Assembly (NCBI GenBank): GCA_963575745.1 | Contig: CAUYUJ010011225.1 | Coordinates: forward strand, 309,001 to 369,000 | Origin: Prorocentrum cordatum | Taxonomy: Eukaryota; Sar; Dinophyceae; Prorocentrales; Prorocentraceae | Direction of reading: 5' to 3' | DNA length: 60,000 bases | Made by a program: the position numbers and the translations under genes | Notes under the pieces: generated by a model | The model's database searches: none | What the model saw: only the letters and a program-made list of their open reading frames with translations | Told to the model about the DNA's origin: nothing | Shown: positions 29,263 through 39,343 of the stretch, piece by piece | Position numbering within the stretch: position 1 is the first letter of the stretch | How the letters are laid out: each line of letters opens with the position of its first letter

Positions 29263-29520
29263 AGAGGTATTCCAGCTGTGTTTCCGACCTGCAGGAAGGG
29301 CGGACAGGTTCGAGGCTCTGGGTTCGGGATTGTTTTTGCTTGTCGGCCTCAAGTGGCAGTTTTCGGGTCCCTTGATCGTCAAAAACGGATCCGGGGTGAA
29401 GAATTTACCAAATGGACCCGGGGAGGTGTCCACGGATTGATGTTGAGCGAATTTGGCATCGTCCCCCCCTGCTGACCGATTTCCGGGGTCCCAACCAGTT
29501 CAGGCCCCCTGGACGCCTCC

Positions 29521-29672
29521 AACATGGGAGCCTTGTATACTCGCGTAATTCCGTCTTTGGAGCGCGTTAGCGTAGATGAGCGTCTGGTAGTCGATGTGGC
29601 GTCGATTAGCGTGGAACGTGGAATTAGCATCGACCCGCGTCGATTAGCGTCAACTCGCAAGAGCCAACTAGA
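29521..29672 (+). repeat. Dispersed repeat family J, copy 2
   Basis: ATGGGAGCCTTGTATACTCGC, GAGCGTCTGGTAGTCGATG and CGCAAGAGCCAACTAG, in the order seen at 1-133 and 42615-42776. Confidence 0.65.
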
Positions 29673-29959
29673 TGCGCAGAAGTTCCGCAGAGTGTGCGCA
29701 CAATGGAGGTCGGGAACGGTCGGCGGGGGCGGTGCTGGCGGCTTTTGAGGCGCGCTTTTTGGTCCCACCCGGTGTGCCCTAAGTGTGCGGTTCTCGCTCT
29801 TGGTGTCACGTCTCAACCTGCTCACTTTCGTCTCTTCCGTCGATGGCGCAAGCGGCATGTCCCCTCGGCATCAGCACCGCCCGTCGTCACATGGATGGAG
29901 CACGCATAGTGCAAAGCCCGCGGCGAGCAAAACCCGTCCCGTGCCTCCACCTCTGGTTC

Positions 29960-30340
29960 CGGCCCCTTGCTTGCACTCGAACTCGTACCCTTTCGCGTTC
30001 AGGACCCAGGCCCGCTCACACATGGAGTTCCCTCATTCAGGCTCACTCACATTCAGGCCCAACACGCGCGGACTCACTCGCATTCACATTCGCTCAGACT
30101 CGGACTTCCCCACTCACTCACATTCAGAATTCTCCACACCCAGACACTGAATTCAAGCATTCAGACACGCTCGTACTCTGACTCGGTCAACCAGACTCAT
30201 GTATATTCAGATCCACCTACACTCAAACTCACTGAATCCTGACTGACTCATGCTCAGACTCACTTGCATTCGGACCCACGCATACTCGGACTCGCTCACT
30301 CATTGTCACTTTTACTTATGCAGGTTCACTCACACTCGAG
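29960..30340 (+). repeat. CTCACTCACATTCAGA minisatellite
   Basis: Very degenerate short units (CACTCGCATTC, CAGACTCGG, CATTCAGACTCAC). No unit longer than about 20 bp is constant. Frames through it are open by composition only. Confidence 0.7.
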
Positions 30341-30344
30341 CTCC

Positions 30345-31010
30345 TGTACCGCGATGGAGCAGCCATGGCATTTGGACCACCCAAGGGGGGGTTCAGCCAC
30401 GGGTAGGTCACGTGCTCGTCCGCCCCATTTTGCGGTGATGTCTCAGCCGAAGCGCCCGTTTGGGAAAGTAGATGCGTGTCTTTTCAGGGCACCATGGTCA
30501 TCGCTATGGTGGAGGCATGGCGCTCGGACCGCGCAAGGCAGGGACGGACAGGGATGGTTCACGGGCCCTTTCACGCCCAGTTTGTGGAGATGTCTCTGGC
30601 GAAACGCCCGTTTGGAAAGTAGACGTATTTCCCATCAGTGCACCATGGTCACCGCGATGTAGCAGGCATGGCATTCGGAGCGCCCGCAGCGGGGACGGTC
30701 AGAGGTGTTTCACTGGCCCGTTCGCGCCTAGTTCATGGGCTTGTCTCATGCGAAACGGAACGCCCGTTTGGGAAAGACGGCGCGCGTCTGTTGGTGGCCC
30801 CATCGCGGTCGCGATATAGTTGGAATGACGTCCTGCTCACCCATAAGGTGTGTCGACCAGAGGTGTTCCACTGGTCTGTTCGCGCTGACAGTGTGGGGAT
30901 GTCTTACGCGAAGTGATACGCGCACACACGTAGTTTCTCACGGTCCCATGGTCACCGCGATGTAGACTGCATTCGGACCACCCAGTGGCAGACGCCAGGA
31001 GCATGACACG
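30345..31010 (+). repeat. About 150-bp tandem repeat
   Basis: Four to five units, recognisable by CCATGGTCACCGCGATGTAG near 30492, 30643 and 30945 (a decayed one near 30800), each followed by GGCATTCGGACCGC or similar and GAAACGCCCGTTTGGGAAAG. Period 145-155 bp. It lies in gene B intron 7. 31011-31452 holds no recognised repeat. Confidence 0.75.
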
Positions 31011-31452
31011 GCTCTATTTGCGACCAGATTGTGGGAGTTTTGCAGGCGCTTGAATTGCAGGATCCCACCACGACTAGTACTCAGACCCGTTCTCATTCAA
31101 GCCCGCCCGTTCCCAGGGATGCCAATATTCAGCAGCACACAAGCTCATCTCACCTTGGCCCGTTCCCATCGTGGCGCTCATACGCAGAGCCATTTACACG
31201 CAGCCACATCTACTCGGACTCGCTCGCACGCAGGCTCACTGAACGAATGCCGAGGTGCCACGTGTGGTGGTCTCCGTGCCGAGTTGTTATTTGGGCGGCT
31301 TCATGGGGCGTCCCCGTGGCCACGGCTGGACCCACGTGGACACTGGGAGGGTCTTTGGGGCGGTTTTGAACGGATCGGGGTCGGCGGGGCGGGGCAACGG
31401 CCCTCGGAGAAGGCACGGGGGCCGTTTGGAAGAACTCCTGCGCTCCGAGAAG

Positions 31453-31647
31453 GCCCAGGAGGCCTCTGCCGGCGTGCTCCTCCAAGCAGCCCCCCAGCCC
31501 TATCCGGAGGGCCGCCCCCGCCCCGCCGTCGCCCCGGCCCAATTTCTGTCCTACCAGGAGGCCTCCATAGAAACCCCCTGCCGTCTCAGGAGGCCGACCG
31601 CGCCCTCCAACCCCGCCCCCCCCCCGCCCCCGAGGGGACGCTCATGA
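31453..31647 (+). CDS. Gene B exon 8 (stop codon), proline-rich C-terminus
   Basis: After CTCCGAGAAG the frame reads AQEASAGVLLQAAPQPYPEG, later SYQEASIETPCRLRRP, and ends PPPPPRGRS with TGA at 31645-31647. Phase 0 matches exon 7, and the eight exons sum to 1,089 nt, a multiple of three. Low-complexity, no domain. Alternative: it belongs to a separate gene, since only phase, the AAGGCC repeat and order link it to exon 7. Confidence 0.5.
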   Translation, partial: AQEASAGVLLQAAPQPYPEGRPRPAVAPAQFLSYQEASIETPCRLRRPTAPSNPAPPPPPRGRS

Positions 31648-31854
31648 CCGAGTCCCAGACCCCTCCCAGGGCTCATCCTTGCCAGGTGGTCGAGCTGCGC
31701 CCAGCTCTGGCCACGAGGTCGCCCCAGGAGGGCAAGTGGGCGAGCAGCGCCTCGGAGTCCGAGCGGGCGGGCCCTTCCCCAGAGGTGGAACTTCCCCTCG
31801 ACCCGCTCCCCCCTCTGTGCGCCATCGCGCCCGACCCCTGGCGATTCCCGCGGC

Positions 31855-31950
31855 GTGGACCCCCGTAGGTCTCAAGCGATTCATCGGGACCGGTTCTTCG
31901 TCCTGGGTCGTCCTCTGACGGCCCCGAGGCTCGGCAGGGGCCCCCCAGAG
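31855..31950 (+). repeat. Dispersed repeat family H, copy
   Basis: GGGACCGGTTCTTCGTCCTGG then GTCCTCTGACGGCCCC and CCAGAGGCTGG. 31951-32188 holds no gene. Confidence 0.5.
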
Positions 31951-32188
31951 GCTGGAACTGCAGTAAACTGTCCGCCGTGGCTTTTGCCACGGCTTGCAGG
32001 GGTCTGGGACTAAGCGGACGTTTTCTTTTTCACCCCAGGCAAGTTCACCTGCATGGCATCTCGCCACTTGCTCCCCCCCCTCCCCCCCTTTGCGCCGCCT
32101 TTTCAACCAGCGCTGATCCGAAAAGGCGTGCACGTGAGTCCCAGCCTGCTTGAAGTCCATTTGTCCTTTCGGGCCTCGGCACGTTCCC

Positions 32189-32370
32189 CCCCTGACCATT
32201 GAATGCCAACGCCTTTGCTTCAAAATCACTTGTTGCTACCGTTTGTGCTTCAAATTCTGGCATCGGTCGCGACCGATCTTCAAGATGGGTCGCGACCGAT
32301 CTTGTCGGCCGCGATCGATTGCGCCCGATTTGGAGTGCCACTCGGTCGGCACCGATCGCCACTGGTACGG
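32189..32370 (+). mobile_element. MITE-like family C, copy 4
   Basis: Left edge CTGACCATTGAATGCC, with TTTGCTTCAAAATCAC, then GGTCGCGACCGATCTTC and its complement; right edge CGATCGCCACTGG. The following 32375-32450 (GTTAAGGAATGTCCGTGGGA..GATGAGGGCGGCGGTGATAC) is family P-like and recurs at 48385-48465. Confidence 0.65.
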
Positions 32371-33032
32371 TTGGGGCGTTGGTTAAGGAATGTCCGTGGG
32401 AGGCTTAAGACCCTGGAGGAGTCCTTAGCTGATGAGGGCGGCGGTGATACCCATGGCCAAGGCTCAATTGGCGCTCCACCATCTCTCATACCTGAATTCC
32501 TTGTCCAAGGGCTCCTTGTGTAATTCCTTCACCGTATCTGAAGATCTAGGCCCCCTCCGCGCCAGCAGCAAAGCTGCCGGAACCCGTACAACAAACATGC
32601 TTTCCCCAGAGGCAGTTTTCACTTGTGGATTTGGGGCAAGTTTTATCTGCATGGAATGGAAGCTGGGGGGACGGGCGGCGTGGAGAGGCCCGAATGGAGA
32701 TCTGGACTCTGCACGCCCTTCCGGCCCAGCGCTGTTTGAAAGGGGGGGCGACATGCCATGCAGGCAAACTTGGCTGGGTCTCAAGAGAAACAGCTCCGCA
32801 GCCTGTGTTGGGGTTCAGCTCGAGTCCGCCGTCGTGCCGATTGGCGTCGACACCAGCGCGGGGCTTTGAAGGTTGATCGCCGCCCGCGGCCCAGGGTCGG
32901 ACCATCGTTGAGCGATCCAGCCTATTCTGAGACGGCCGATCGCTCAAATTCGAACGATCCCCTCGGTGTCAGTAACCAACGCCGCGGTCGACACAACGTG
33001 AACCAGCCGTAGCGCTGCTGAACTGCACCTGG

Positions 33033-33355
33033 CGTTCGGTCGCGATCGGTAGCGACCGATTGGCACTTTAGATCGGTCGCGACGGATCACGACCGATCCC
33101 AACATCGGTCGCGACCGATACCAGAATGTAAATCAAAATCGGTAGCGACCGATCTCAATGGTCGCGGATGGGAAATTCCAGTACGGTGGGCGCGTCGGTT
33201 GAGGAATATACCCAGAAGGCTCCAGACCCTGGTTCCTTATCAAAAGGTTCCTCACCAATGGCCAAAACCTCCCGTAGTGATTTTTTTCACGACGTTCTCA
33301 TGTTTGGACTCAACGAGTCCCAGTCGCGAAAATGCTAGTATCCAGTGGTCAGGGC
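33033..33355 (-). mobile_element. MITE-like family C, copies 5 and 6
   Basis: 33033-33182 carries GGTCGCGATCGGTAGCGACC and repeated GGTCGCGACCGAT sites. 33195-33265 is family P-like. 33310-33355 (CCAGTCGCGAAAATGCTAGT, CCAGTGGTCAGGGCCG) is another C end. 32451-33032 otherwise holds no supported gene. Confidence 0.6.
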
Positions 33356-33404
33356 CGCAGACGTCCAAATCCAGCGCCCAAAACAAACATCCCATACGGA
33401 TGCA

Positions 33405-33685
33405 TTTGTAGCTTTCGGCCTCCAGGGGCCCACAGCAGGCCCCGGGGCCGTCCACATCGAAGACTCAGGATGGAAAGCCGGCCCTGGGGAAGGGGTCGGG
33501 TCTTCCTGGGACCCCGAACCCAGACCCCAGACGTCGTGTTTTTTCCAAAACGTCGACCCCCAGAGATCTGGACCCGCTCTTCATCCTCAGTCGTCGACGG
33601 CCCCCAGGCCCGGTAAGGGCCCCCGGAGGCCCACACGAGCGAAAACCCTCACGTCGTGATTTTCGTCACCACGCGAGGGGGTCTG
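33405..33685. repeat. Two family H copies in inverted orientation
   Basis: 33405-33540 (minus: GGCCTCCAGGGGCCC.., GACTCAGGATGGAAAGCCGG, GGGAAGGGGTCGGG) is followed head to head by 33548-33680 (plus: GTCGACCCCCAGAG, TTCATCCTCAGTCGTCGACG, GGGCCCCCGGAGGCC). The arms could fold into an imperfect hairpin of about 130 bp. Confidence 0.65.
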
Positions 33686-33733
33686 GGAATTTAGCCGTCG
33701 AGACGTCGGATGTTTGGGCCCGTGCTCCGCGAG

Positions 33734-33891
33734 TCCCCGCGAGGGCCGCGGCTCTGCCGAGCTGCCCGGCCTGCAGCCCTCCGCCAGCCTGCCGGGCCTG
33801 CAGCCCGCCGCCCGGCCCCACCTGCCGCCCGCGCCCCCCCCCGCCGCGACGGAGCTTGCGGGCGAAACTCGGCGGCGAGCCTGGGGCGGTG
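33734..33891 (+). CDS. Isolated exon-like segment (candidate)
   Basis: Between CGTGCTCCGCGAG and a GT donor (GGCGGTG|GTGAGG) a frame reads PREGRGSAELPGLQPSASLP then GLQPAARPHLPP and TRRRAWGG, with an internal LPGLQP repeat. Alternative: a frame from the ATG at 33709 reading MFGPVLRESPRGPRLCRAAR to a TGA. Neither has a domain. The donor falls at the start of the GAT microsatellite. Confidence 0.25.
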
Positions 33892-34027
33892 GTGAGGATG
33901 AGGATGAGGATGAGGGTGAGGGTGAGGATGAGGATGAGGATGTGGATGAGGATGAGGATGATGGTGGTGATGATGGTGCTGATGATGATGTTGTTGATGA
34001 TGATGATGGTGATGACGATGGTGATGC

Positions 34028-34074
<47 letters not shown>

Positions 34075-34191
34075 GTGATGGTGATGGTGATGATGATGAT
34101 GATGGTGATGATGATGGTGATGATGATGATGATGATGTTGATGATGATGATGATAATGATTGGGATGGGGATGAGGGTGATGATGATGGTC

Positions 34192-34248
<57 letters not shown>

Positions 34249-34313
34249 GTGGTGATGACGATGATGGTGACGATGATGTCGACGATGGCGATGGCGATGA
34301 CGATGACGGAGGC
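33892..34313 (+). repeat. (GATGAT)n microsatellite
   Basis: Over 400 bp of GAT with GGT, GAC and GGAT variants. Frames give poly-Asp, poly-Met or poly-Ile/His; none is taken as coding. 34314-34640 has no gene. Confidence 0.95.
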
Positions 34314-34647
34314 GGCGTCGGGGGCCGATATATGGCCACCGCCCCTGCCCGCGTATCTTGTGCCGGACCAGCCTGTTCGCGTGGGTGGTGTACAACCATC
34401 GCGTCCCCAGGGGACGCCAATTGTGTACACTTTATTTCAAGCGCGAAGAAGCCCGGTGGCACAGGGGAGGGAGACGGGGGGGGGGAAGGGAGGGGGATGG
34501 AGGGGGGAGAAACAAGCTGGAGCAGCTCAGCCCGGAGCTGCTTAGCCCAGATGCCATTTATGTGCACAACCTCCGTTGCGCGGTCTTGTACCAGACCAGC
34601 TGGTTGGTGGGCGAAGCTCGGCCTGGAGCCTACAGGGAGGACAGACC

Positions 34648-34868
34648 GACTGTGCAAGCGTGTTTGGTTTGAGGTCCTGATCTGGCTTCACAGCACAGTT
34701 GCAGAGTATATTTGTTTTGAAGTCAGATCTGGCTCTCCAGCAGCGATCTACTCTGCAAGGGTGTTTTGTTTGATGTCCGATCTGGCCCCCGAAACAGCAA
34801 CACGACTGCAGAGCACCTCTTTGTTGAAGTCTGACCTGGCTCCCAGCAACAAAAAGCACGCTTCCAGA
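34648..34868 (+). repeat. About 64-bp tandem repeat
   Basis: Four units marked by GAGGTCCTGATCTGGCT, GAAGTCAGATCTGGCTC, GATGTCCGATCTGGCCC and GAAGTCTGACCTGGCTC, each after a TTTGTTTTGA-like stretch and CTGCA(A/G)AG. Confidence 0.75.
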
Positions 34869-34964
34869 GCAGATCGGGGTTTCCTCCGTGCACGCGAGAG
34901 GATCGGAGGACATAGCGCGCCTCAAGACGAGGGGTCGGCCTTCCTGTCGGCCCTCGGAGGGGGG

Positions 34965-35250
34965 AAGGAGGGCCTTCGTCGCCACGGCTGGACGCAGCTC
35001 GCGAAACTGGTGCGCCGGGACCTGCGGGGGGAGGACAGCGCGTTCTCATGCGACGAGGGGTCTGCCCTTTTCGTGGGCCCTCGGGGGGAGCTCGCGAAAC
35101 TGGTGCGCTGGGACCTGCGGGGGGAGGACAGCGCGTTCTCATACGACGAGGGGTCTGCCCTTTTCGTGGGCCCTCGGGGGGGGGGGGGGCCTTCGTCGCC
35201 ACGGCTGGACTCAGCTCGGAAAGCTGGCGCGCTCGGTCCCTGGGAGAGGT
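34965..35250 (+). repeat. Family D derivative with a 93-bp internal duplication
   Basis: CCTTCGTCGCCACGGCTGGA at 34975 and 35189 matches the core of family D. Between them a 93-bp unit (AGCTCGCGAAACTGGTGCGC...GGGCCCTCGGGGG) is tandemly duplicated with two differences. The period equals 31 codons, so one frame stays open. Confidence 0.7.
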
Positions 35251-35274
35251 CGGGGGACCCGTGCTGGATGCACG

Positions 35275-35380
35275 AGACAGGAGGCCACCTGCCCAACAGC
35301 GGCCGCTGGTGGTTTGGGACAACATTTGTTGTTGGGCATTGTACCCATTTTTTCCGTAGACATTTCGGGCGTCCAGAGGA
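35275..35380 (+). mobile_element. Dispersed element family K, right half
   Basis: GCCTGCCCAACAGCGG-type segment, TTTGTTGTTGGGCATTG, TTTTTTCCGTAG and GGGCGTCC match 27960-28083 and 43262-43332. Confidence 0.6.
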
Positions 35381-35498
35381 GTCCTCAGAAGGCACCAGGG
35401 CCTCTGAGAAGACCCGCCGTGCTCTGATGAGAAGGCCCGCCTCTTCTCACTTCTGCTCCTCGGCGCGCCGCCGTCGCTCACGCCCTGAACAGACATGA
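35379..35498 (+). CDS. Possible terminal exon (candidate)
   Basis: Directly after family K a frame reads ESSEGTRASEKTRRALMRRP and ends SRPEQT with TGA at 35496-35498. Basic, serine-rich, no domain. The acceptor (GTCCAGAG) has little pyrimidine tract. It could equally be chance in GC-rich DNA. Confidence 0.22.
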   Translation, partial: ESSEGTRASEKTRRALMRRPASSHFCSSARRRRSRPEQT

Positions 35499-35539
35499 GG
35501 ACGCAGGCTTCTGGCAGTGTTCGGCCTCATGGGGGACCG

Positions 35540-36042
35540 ATGTTGTGATCGGTCGTGGCCCCCTCGCGATTGATTTGGAGTGCCCATCGGTCGCTACCGA
35601 TCGCGACCGAACAGATCTGGTGTCCGATGATGCGGGAGCGTCCAGGACTTCTCTCGAGCACAGACCCCCTCGGGCTGCGGAGAAGTCGCGACGGGAGGCT
35701 TCCGGCTTTCTCGGCCTCGTGGGGGGCCCTCGTGGGGCCTCCGGGCACCGTCGAGAGACGGCTCGGCGCGAAAAGCCGGCCCTGGGAGTGAAGGGCCGGG
35801 GCTTCGGGAACCGCGGCCTCAGGCGTCGCCACCCTCTCCCCGGGTAGTCTTTCGCTGGAGCGCACTGTTGATAGCCCACCCCAAGTCTTCGGATGCTGGA
35901 GTTGTCCTGTCGCGCACGACGAGAACGGTCGCTACCGATTTGGTTTCAAACTTCGGTATTAGTCGTGACCGATCGGTCGCGATCGGTGGCGACCAGTCGC
36001 GACAAACTTGGGGATCGGTCGCGAATCGGTATCCCATGATCT
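35540..36042 (+). mobile_element. MITE-like family C, copies 7 and 8
   Basis: 35540-35628 is a short copy (CATCGGTCGCTACCGATCGC, ending GTGTCCGATGATG). 35877-36042 is longer, with GGTCGCTACCGATTTGG, GGTCGCGATCGGTGGCGACC and a right end CGGTATCCCATGATCTGG. 35629-35876 lies between, with no supported gene. Confidence 0.65.
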
Positions 36043-36084
36043 GGTCGGGGCTGGTAACGGGCCGGCAAGCGGGGCTGTCTTCGC

Positions 36085-36240
36085 CGACACTGGCGCGCAA
36101 ACTGCCCGCGTAAGGTCGCACGTGAGCGCCCTCGTTTCCAATGTGGCTTGTCGCGCTGGCGGGCCGCGTAAGGCACCGCGTGCTATGGTCGCTATGCCAT
36201 CTCGCGTGAGACCATTTCCCTCTCGTCGCCCATATGTCGA
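36085..36240 (+). repeat. Dispersed repeat family I, copy 3
   Basis: CTGCCCGCGTAAGGTCGCAC, TTTCCAATGTGGCTTGTCGC, CATCTCGCGTGAGACC and CGTCGCCC align with 965-1112. Confidence 0.65.
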
Positions 36241-36461
36241 AATCGAGGGAAAATGTTGGGATTGGCAAAACAGATGCTTCGGAGATTTGTGTAACGATCC
36301 GCTGCCTCGCGGACCGGGCCTCTGGGCCGCGACCCCGCGGATGCGGGAACGTTTTTTCGCGGATGTCCTGCAAGGAGCGCGCCCGCGCGACCGCGCATCC
36401 GCGGGATCGCACCCCTGGAATCCAGATCGCAGGGCGTGTGCTCTCAGACCCCCGGCGCCAT

Positions 36462-36600
36462 GACTCTTTCATAAGCGTCGACCCCCAGAGTTCTCGACCC
36501 CTTTCCTGGTACCAGTGTTTCACTCCGAGTCGTCTTTTGACGGCCCAGGGTCCAGGAAAGGGCCCCCTCGAGGCCGAACACCTCCTGTCCTGATTTCATT
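36462..36600 (+). repeat. Dispersed repeat family H, copy
   Basis: AAGCGTCGACCCCCAGAG, TCTTTTGACGGCCCAGGGTCC and CCCTCGAGGCCGAA. 36241-36461 and 36601-36825 hold no gene; 36690-36740 includes inverted AACGGTGAACG / GTTCAAGGTTGAACG pieces. Confidence 0.55.
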
Positions 36601-36825
36601 GCCTGAGGGGGTTTGGCATATGGATCCGGATACGGTAACTAGGTCCGCGTCGTTTCGACCAGCGGCGACCCCGCCGCTAGCGTTCAACGGTGAACGCCGC
36701 CGGCGACCCCAAATGTGTCGATGCTGAACGAGCAGACGGTTCGGAAACGACAGCTCGTTCAAGGTTGAACGACCCCCGCGGTGTCAGAAACCAACGCCGG
36801 GGTCGGCACGACACGGACCTGCTGT

Positions 36826-36950
36826 AGGAGGGGGAAGAAGAAGAGGAGGAGGAGGAGGAGGAGGAGGAGGAGGAGGAGGAGGAGGAGGAGGAGCAGGAGG
36901 AGGAGGATGAGGAGGAGAAGAAGGGAGGAGGAGGAGGACGAGGAGGAGGA

Positions 36951-36983
<33 letters not shown>

Positions 36984-37075
36984 GGAGTGGGAGGAGGAGG
37001 GAGAGGAGGAGGGAGAGGAGGTGGAGGAGGAGGAGGAGGAGGAGGAGGAGGAGGAGGAGGAGGAGGTGGAGCTCG
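36826..37075 (+). repeat. (GAG)n microsatellite
   Basis: About 250 bp of GAG/GAA/GGA. After it, one plus frame continues ELEREGADAVVVAAREEPQP to a TGA at 37237-37239 and might be the end of a coding exon, but no acceptor in that frame is convincing. Confidence 0.9.
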
Positions 37076-37289
37076 AGCGCGAGGGCGCGGATGCGGTTGT
37101 TGTCGCCGCTCGGGAGGAGCCGCAGCCCGCGCCGCGCCCCCCGCGGCCGCCCCCCAAGACGATGGGCCCGCCCCAGCAGGCCAAGGCGCCTCACAGACGG
37201 CCACTCGGCGGCGGCGGCGGCGCGGTGGACCCAGGATGAAAAAAAAACCCTCGGGTCATGACCAAAAATCGCGACGGGAGGGGCTTTGA

Positions 37290-37458
37290 GCTATCTTCAG
37301 TCTTCGGGTGCCCTCACAGGGCTCCGGGACCGTCAACAAAGGAGGACTCAGGACGAAAGAATCAGTGCGGGGGAATTGAATGGGTCGAGACCTTTCCCTG
37401 ATCATTGGATACTGGGATTTCCCAGTCGCGACCAAACAAGACGTGTATCCAATGATCT
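37290..37458 (-). mobile_element. Family H copy next to a 60-bp miniature family C element
   Basis: 37290-37398 is H in minus orientation (GGGACCGTCAACAAAGGAGG, GGGTCGAGACC). At 37399-37458, GATCATTGGATAC and GTATCCAATGATC are a perfect 13-bp inverted pair enclosing about 34 bp with CCCAGTCGCGACC. This is the shortest form of family C and shows its ends most clearly. Confidence 0.8.
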
Positions 37459-37629
37459 GGGTTGGGGGTCGGCGTCCTCAAAAAAAGTCCTGCCGTCGGG
37501 GGCCCGGGGGCGCGGCGGCGGCGAAGGCGGCGGCGGTGATTTGCATGCGCCCGGCCTGGCCAGGCTGGGGAGGCACCGCGCACCGGCGTCTTTGGTCGGG
37601 GGAGGAGTGCACACCTCCCACCCACTCGG

Positions 37630-37880
37630 ATCCTTGAAAGCTGGAATCTTCCATTCGCGACCTACGAGACCGGTCGCTACCGTTTTTGCTTCAAATTTGC
37701 TTCAAAAAATCGGTCGCGACCGATCGGTCGCGACCGATCGGTCGCGATCGGTGGCGACCGGTCGCGACCGAGTTTTGGGTCGGTCACGATCGGTCGCAAT
37801 CGGTCGCGACCGATTTGGAGTGCCGATCGGTCGCTACCGATCGCGACCGAAAGAACACTGTTACCCAATGATCTGGCCAC
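37630..37880 (+). mobile_element. MITE-like family C, copy 9, expanded core
   Basis: The core holds repeated GGTCGCGACCGATC units (37709-37830), GGTCACGATCGGTCGCAATC, and the usual TTTGGAGTGCC before GATCGGTCGCTACC. The right end TTACCCAATGATCTGG matches the family terminus. 37881-38550 holds no gene or repeat that I can name. Confidence 0.7.
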
Positions 37881-38555
37881 CCCCTGGCCACGTCTCAGGC
37901 TCTGCGAAACTTGTCATGACGATTTAGATAATGCCGCGCCCCCCGCCATTTTTTCATGTGCCCGGGTCAGGAGCGCTCGCCCGCAGGCGTTTCATCAGTT
38001 TTGAACATTTCCGTGCTCGTGCCACCGTTCGGCGACGGCCTGGGGTTGGTTCCAGCGAGCTGCAGGGCCCGATGCGCGGGGCTGTTTCGCAAGAGCGGCG
38101 CGGAGAGTGCACCCCACTTCCACCTGCCTTCCGCCCTGGGCAGGGGGGATCAGGTGGGGGTGGGTGTGGGAGGTGCCTTCCTGCGCTCCTGCGGTGGGGC
38201 CCTTCGTTGAGGAGTGTGCCCTGGAGGCTCCAGATTGTGGAGCAGGGCTGGACCTCATCGCTGTCTTGCTGGACTTGGGCTGTGTTATGTCTCTCCTTGC
38301 GGCAGGGAGGTACACGAAAACAGGCAGAGCAGAACGAAAAACAGTGCGTAAACAAAACGAACAACAACGCTCAGGGCCAGCCCTGCTCTGGAGGATGCCT
38401 TGGCTAAGGAGGTTGGCGGCGGCATCCCTGGTCGATCCTCAGCTGGCGCTCCAGCGGCTCCTGCCGAAACCGGGTTCCTCACCCGGTGGATCTCGGATTC
38501 CTCTGGAGTCGGTGTGGTGCTTCGTGCCTCGGGGTGTGTGGGATGGGTGTGGTTT

Positions 38556-38803
38556 CTCCTCCTCCTCCTCCTCCTACTCCTCCTCCTCTTCCTCCTCCTC
38601 CCCCTCCCCCCCCTTCCCCCTCCTCCTCCTCCTCCTCCTCCTCCTCCTCCTCCTCCTCCTCCTCCTCCTCCTCCTCCTCCTCCTCCTCCTCCTCCTCCTC
38701 CTCCTCCTCCCCCTCCCCCCTCCTCTTCCTCCTCCTCCTCCTCCTCCTCCCCCTCCCCTTCCCCCTCCCCCTTCCCGCCTCCTCCTCCTCCTCCGCCTCC
38801 TCC
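38556..38803 (+). repeat. (TCC)n microsatellite
   Basis: About 250 bp of TCC with CCC and TTC interruptions, the longest TCC tract in the window. Confidence 0.95.
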
Positions 38804-38875
38804 TGGTTTCGACTCGCTGTGCCGGCATCTGGGGGGAAGGGCGAAGCGACACCAACACCACCTGGCGGCTACCTC

Positions 38876-39040
38876 TAAGTCGGGCGTGCTCTCTACAGGA
38901 GGTATATCAAAAAATCGTCAATCGTCAACAGCATTGTCTGGGGACGAGGTGTGGACAAGTTCGATTATTTTGGTTAATGTTGTGATTGTTTCCAATTTGT
39001 TATCCGAAATCCGCCTGTAGGGGGACATGCCCGACCTAAG
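38876..39040 (+). mobile_element. MITE-like family B, copy 5
   Basis: Left CTAAGTCGGGCGTGCTCTC with CTACAGGAGG, right CCGCCTGTAGGGGGACATGC with CCGACCTAA. Centre GTCTGGGGACGAGG and a T-rich tract. 39041-39340 holds no gene. Confidence 0.75.
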
Positions 39041-39343
39041 GCTTCCTCCAGCGAGGAGGTCCACGATGCCTCCCCGAGCTGGGAGCTGGGGGGACGTCTC
39101 CAGCGAGAGGGGGGGTGGGGACCACAAAACACCGGGGGGGCCATCCCTGGACCCTCGCGCTGGTGGTTCCTGGTGGTGTTGATGTCGCTTGTCCTCGTTC
39201 CTAGAAGTCGAGTCCGCTTTCACTGCTGGACCACGTTATACTCGCCCGTGCGGCGCCGTCTCGGGGGGGAGTAGCTTCGCCGCGGCGGTGACGGGCGACG
39301 CCATGAGGGCGATGAGAGTTGGTTGCTGGTCGTGCTGAACCTA

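Noticed and set aside
33666-34430. ORFs of poly-Ile, poly-His, poly-Met and poly-Asp
   Set aside because: Translations of the GAT microsatellite in different frames.
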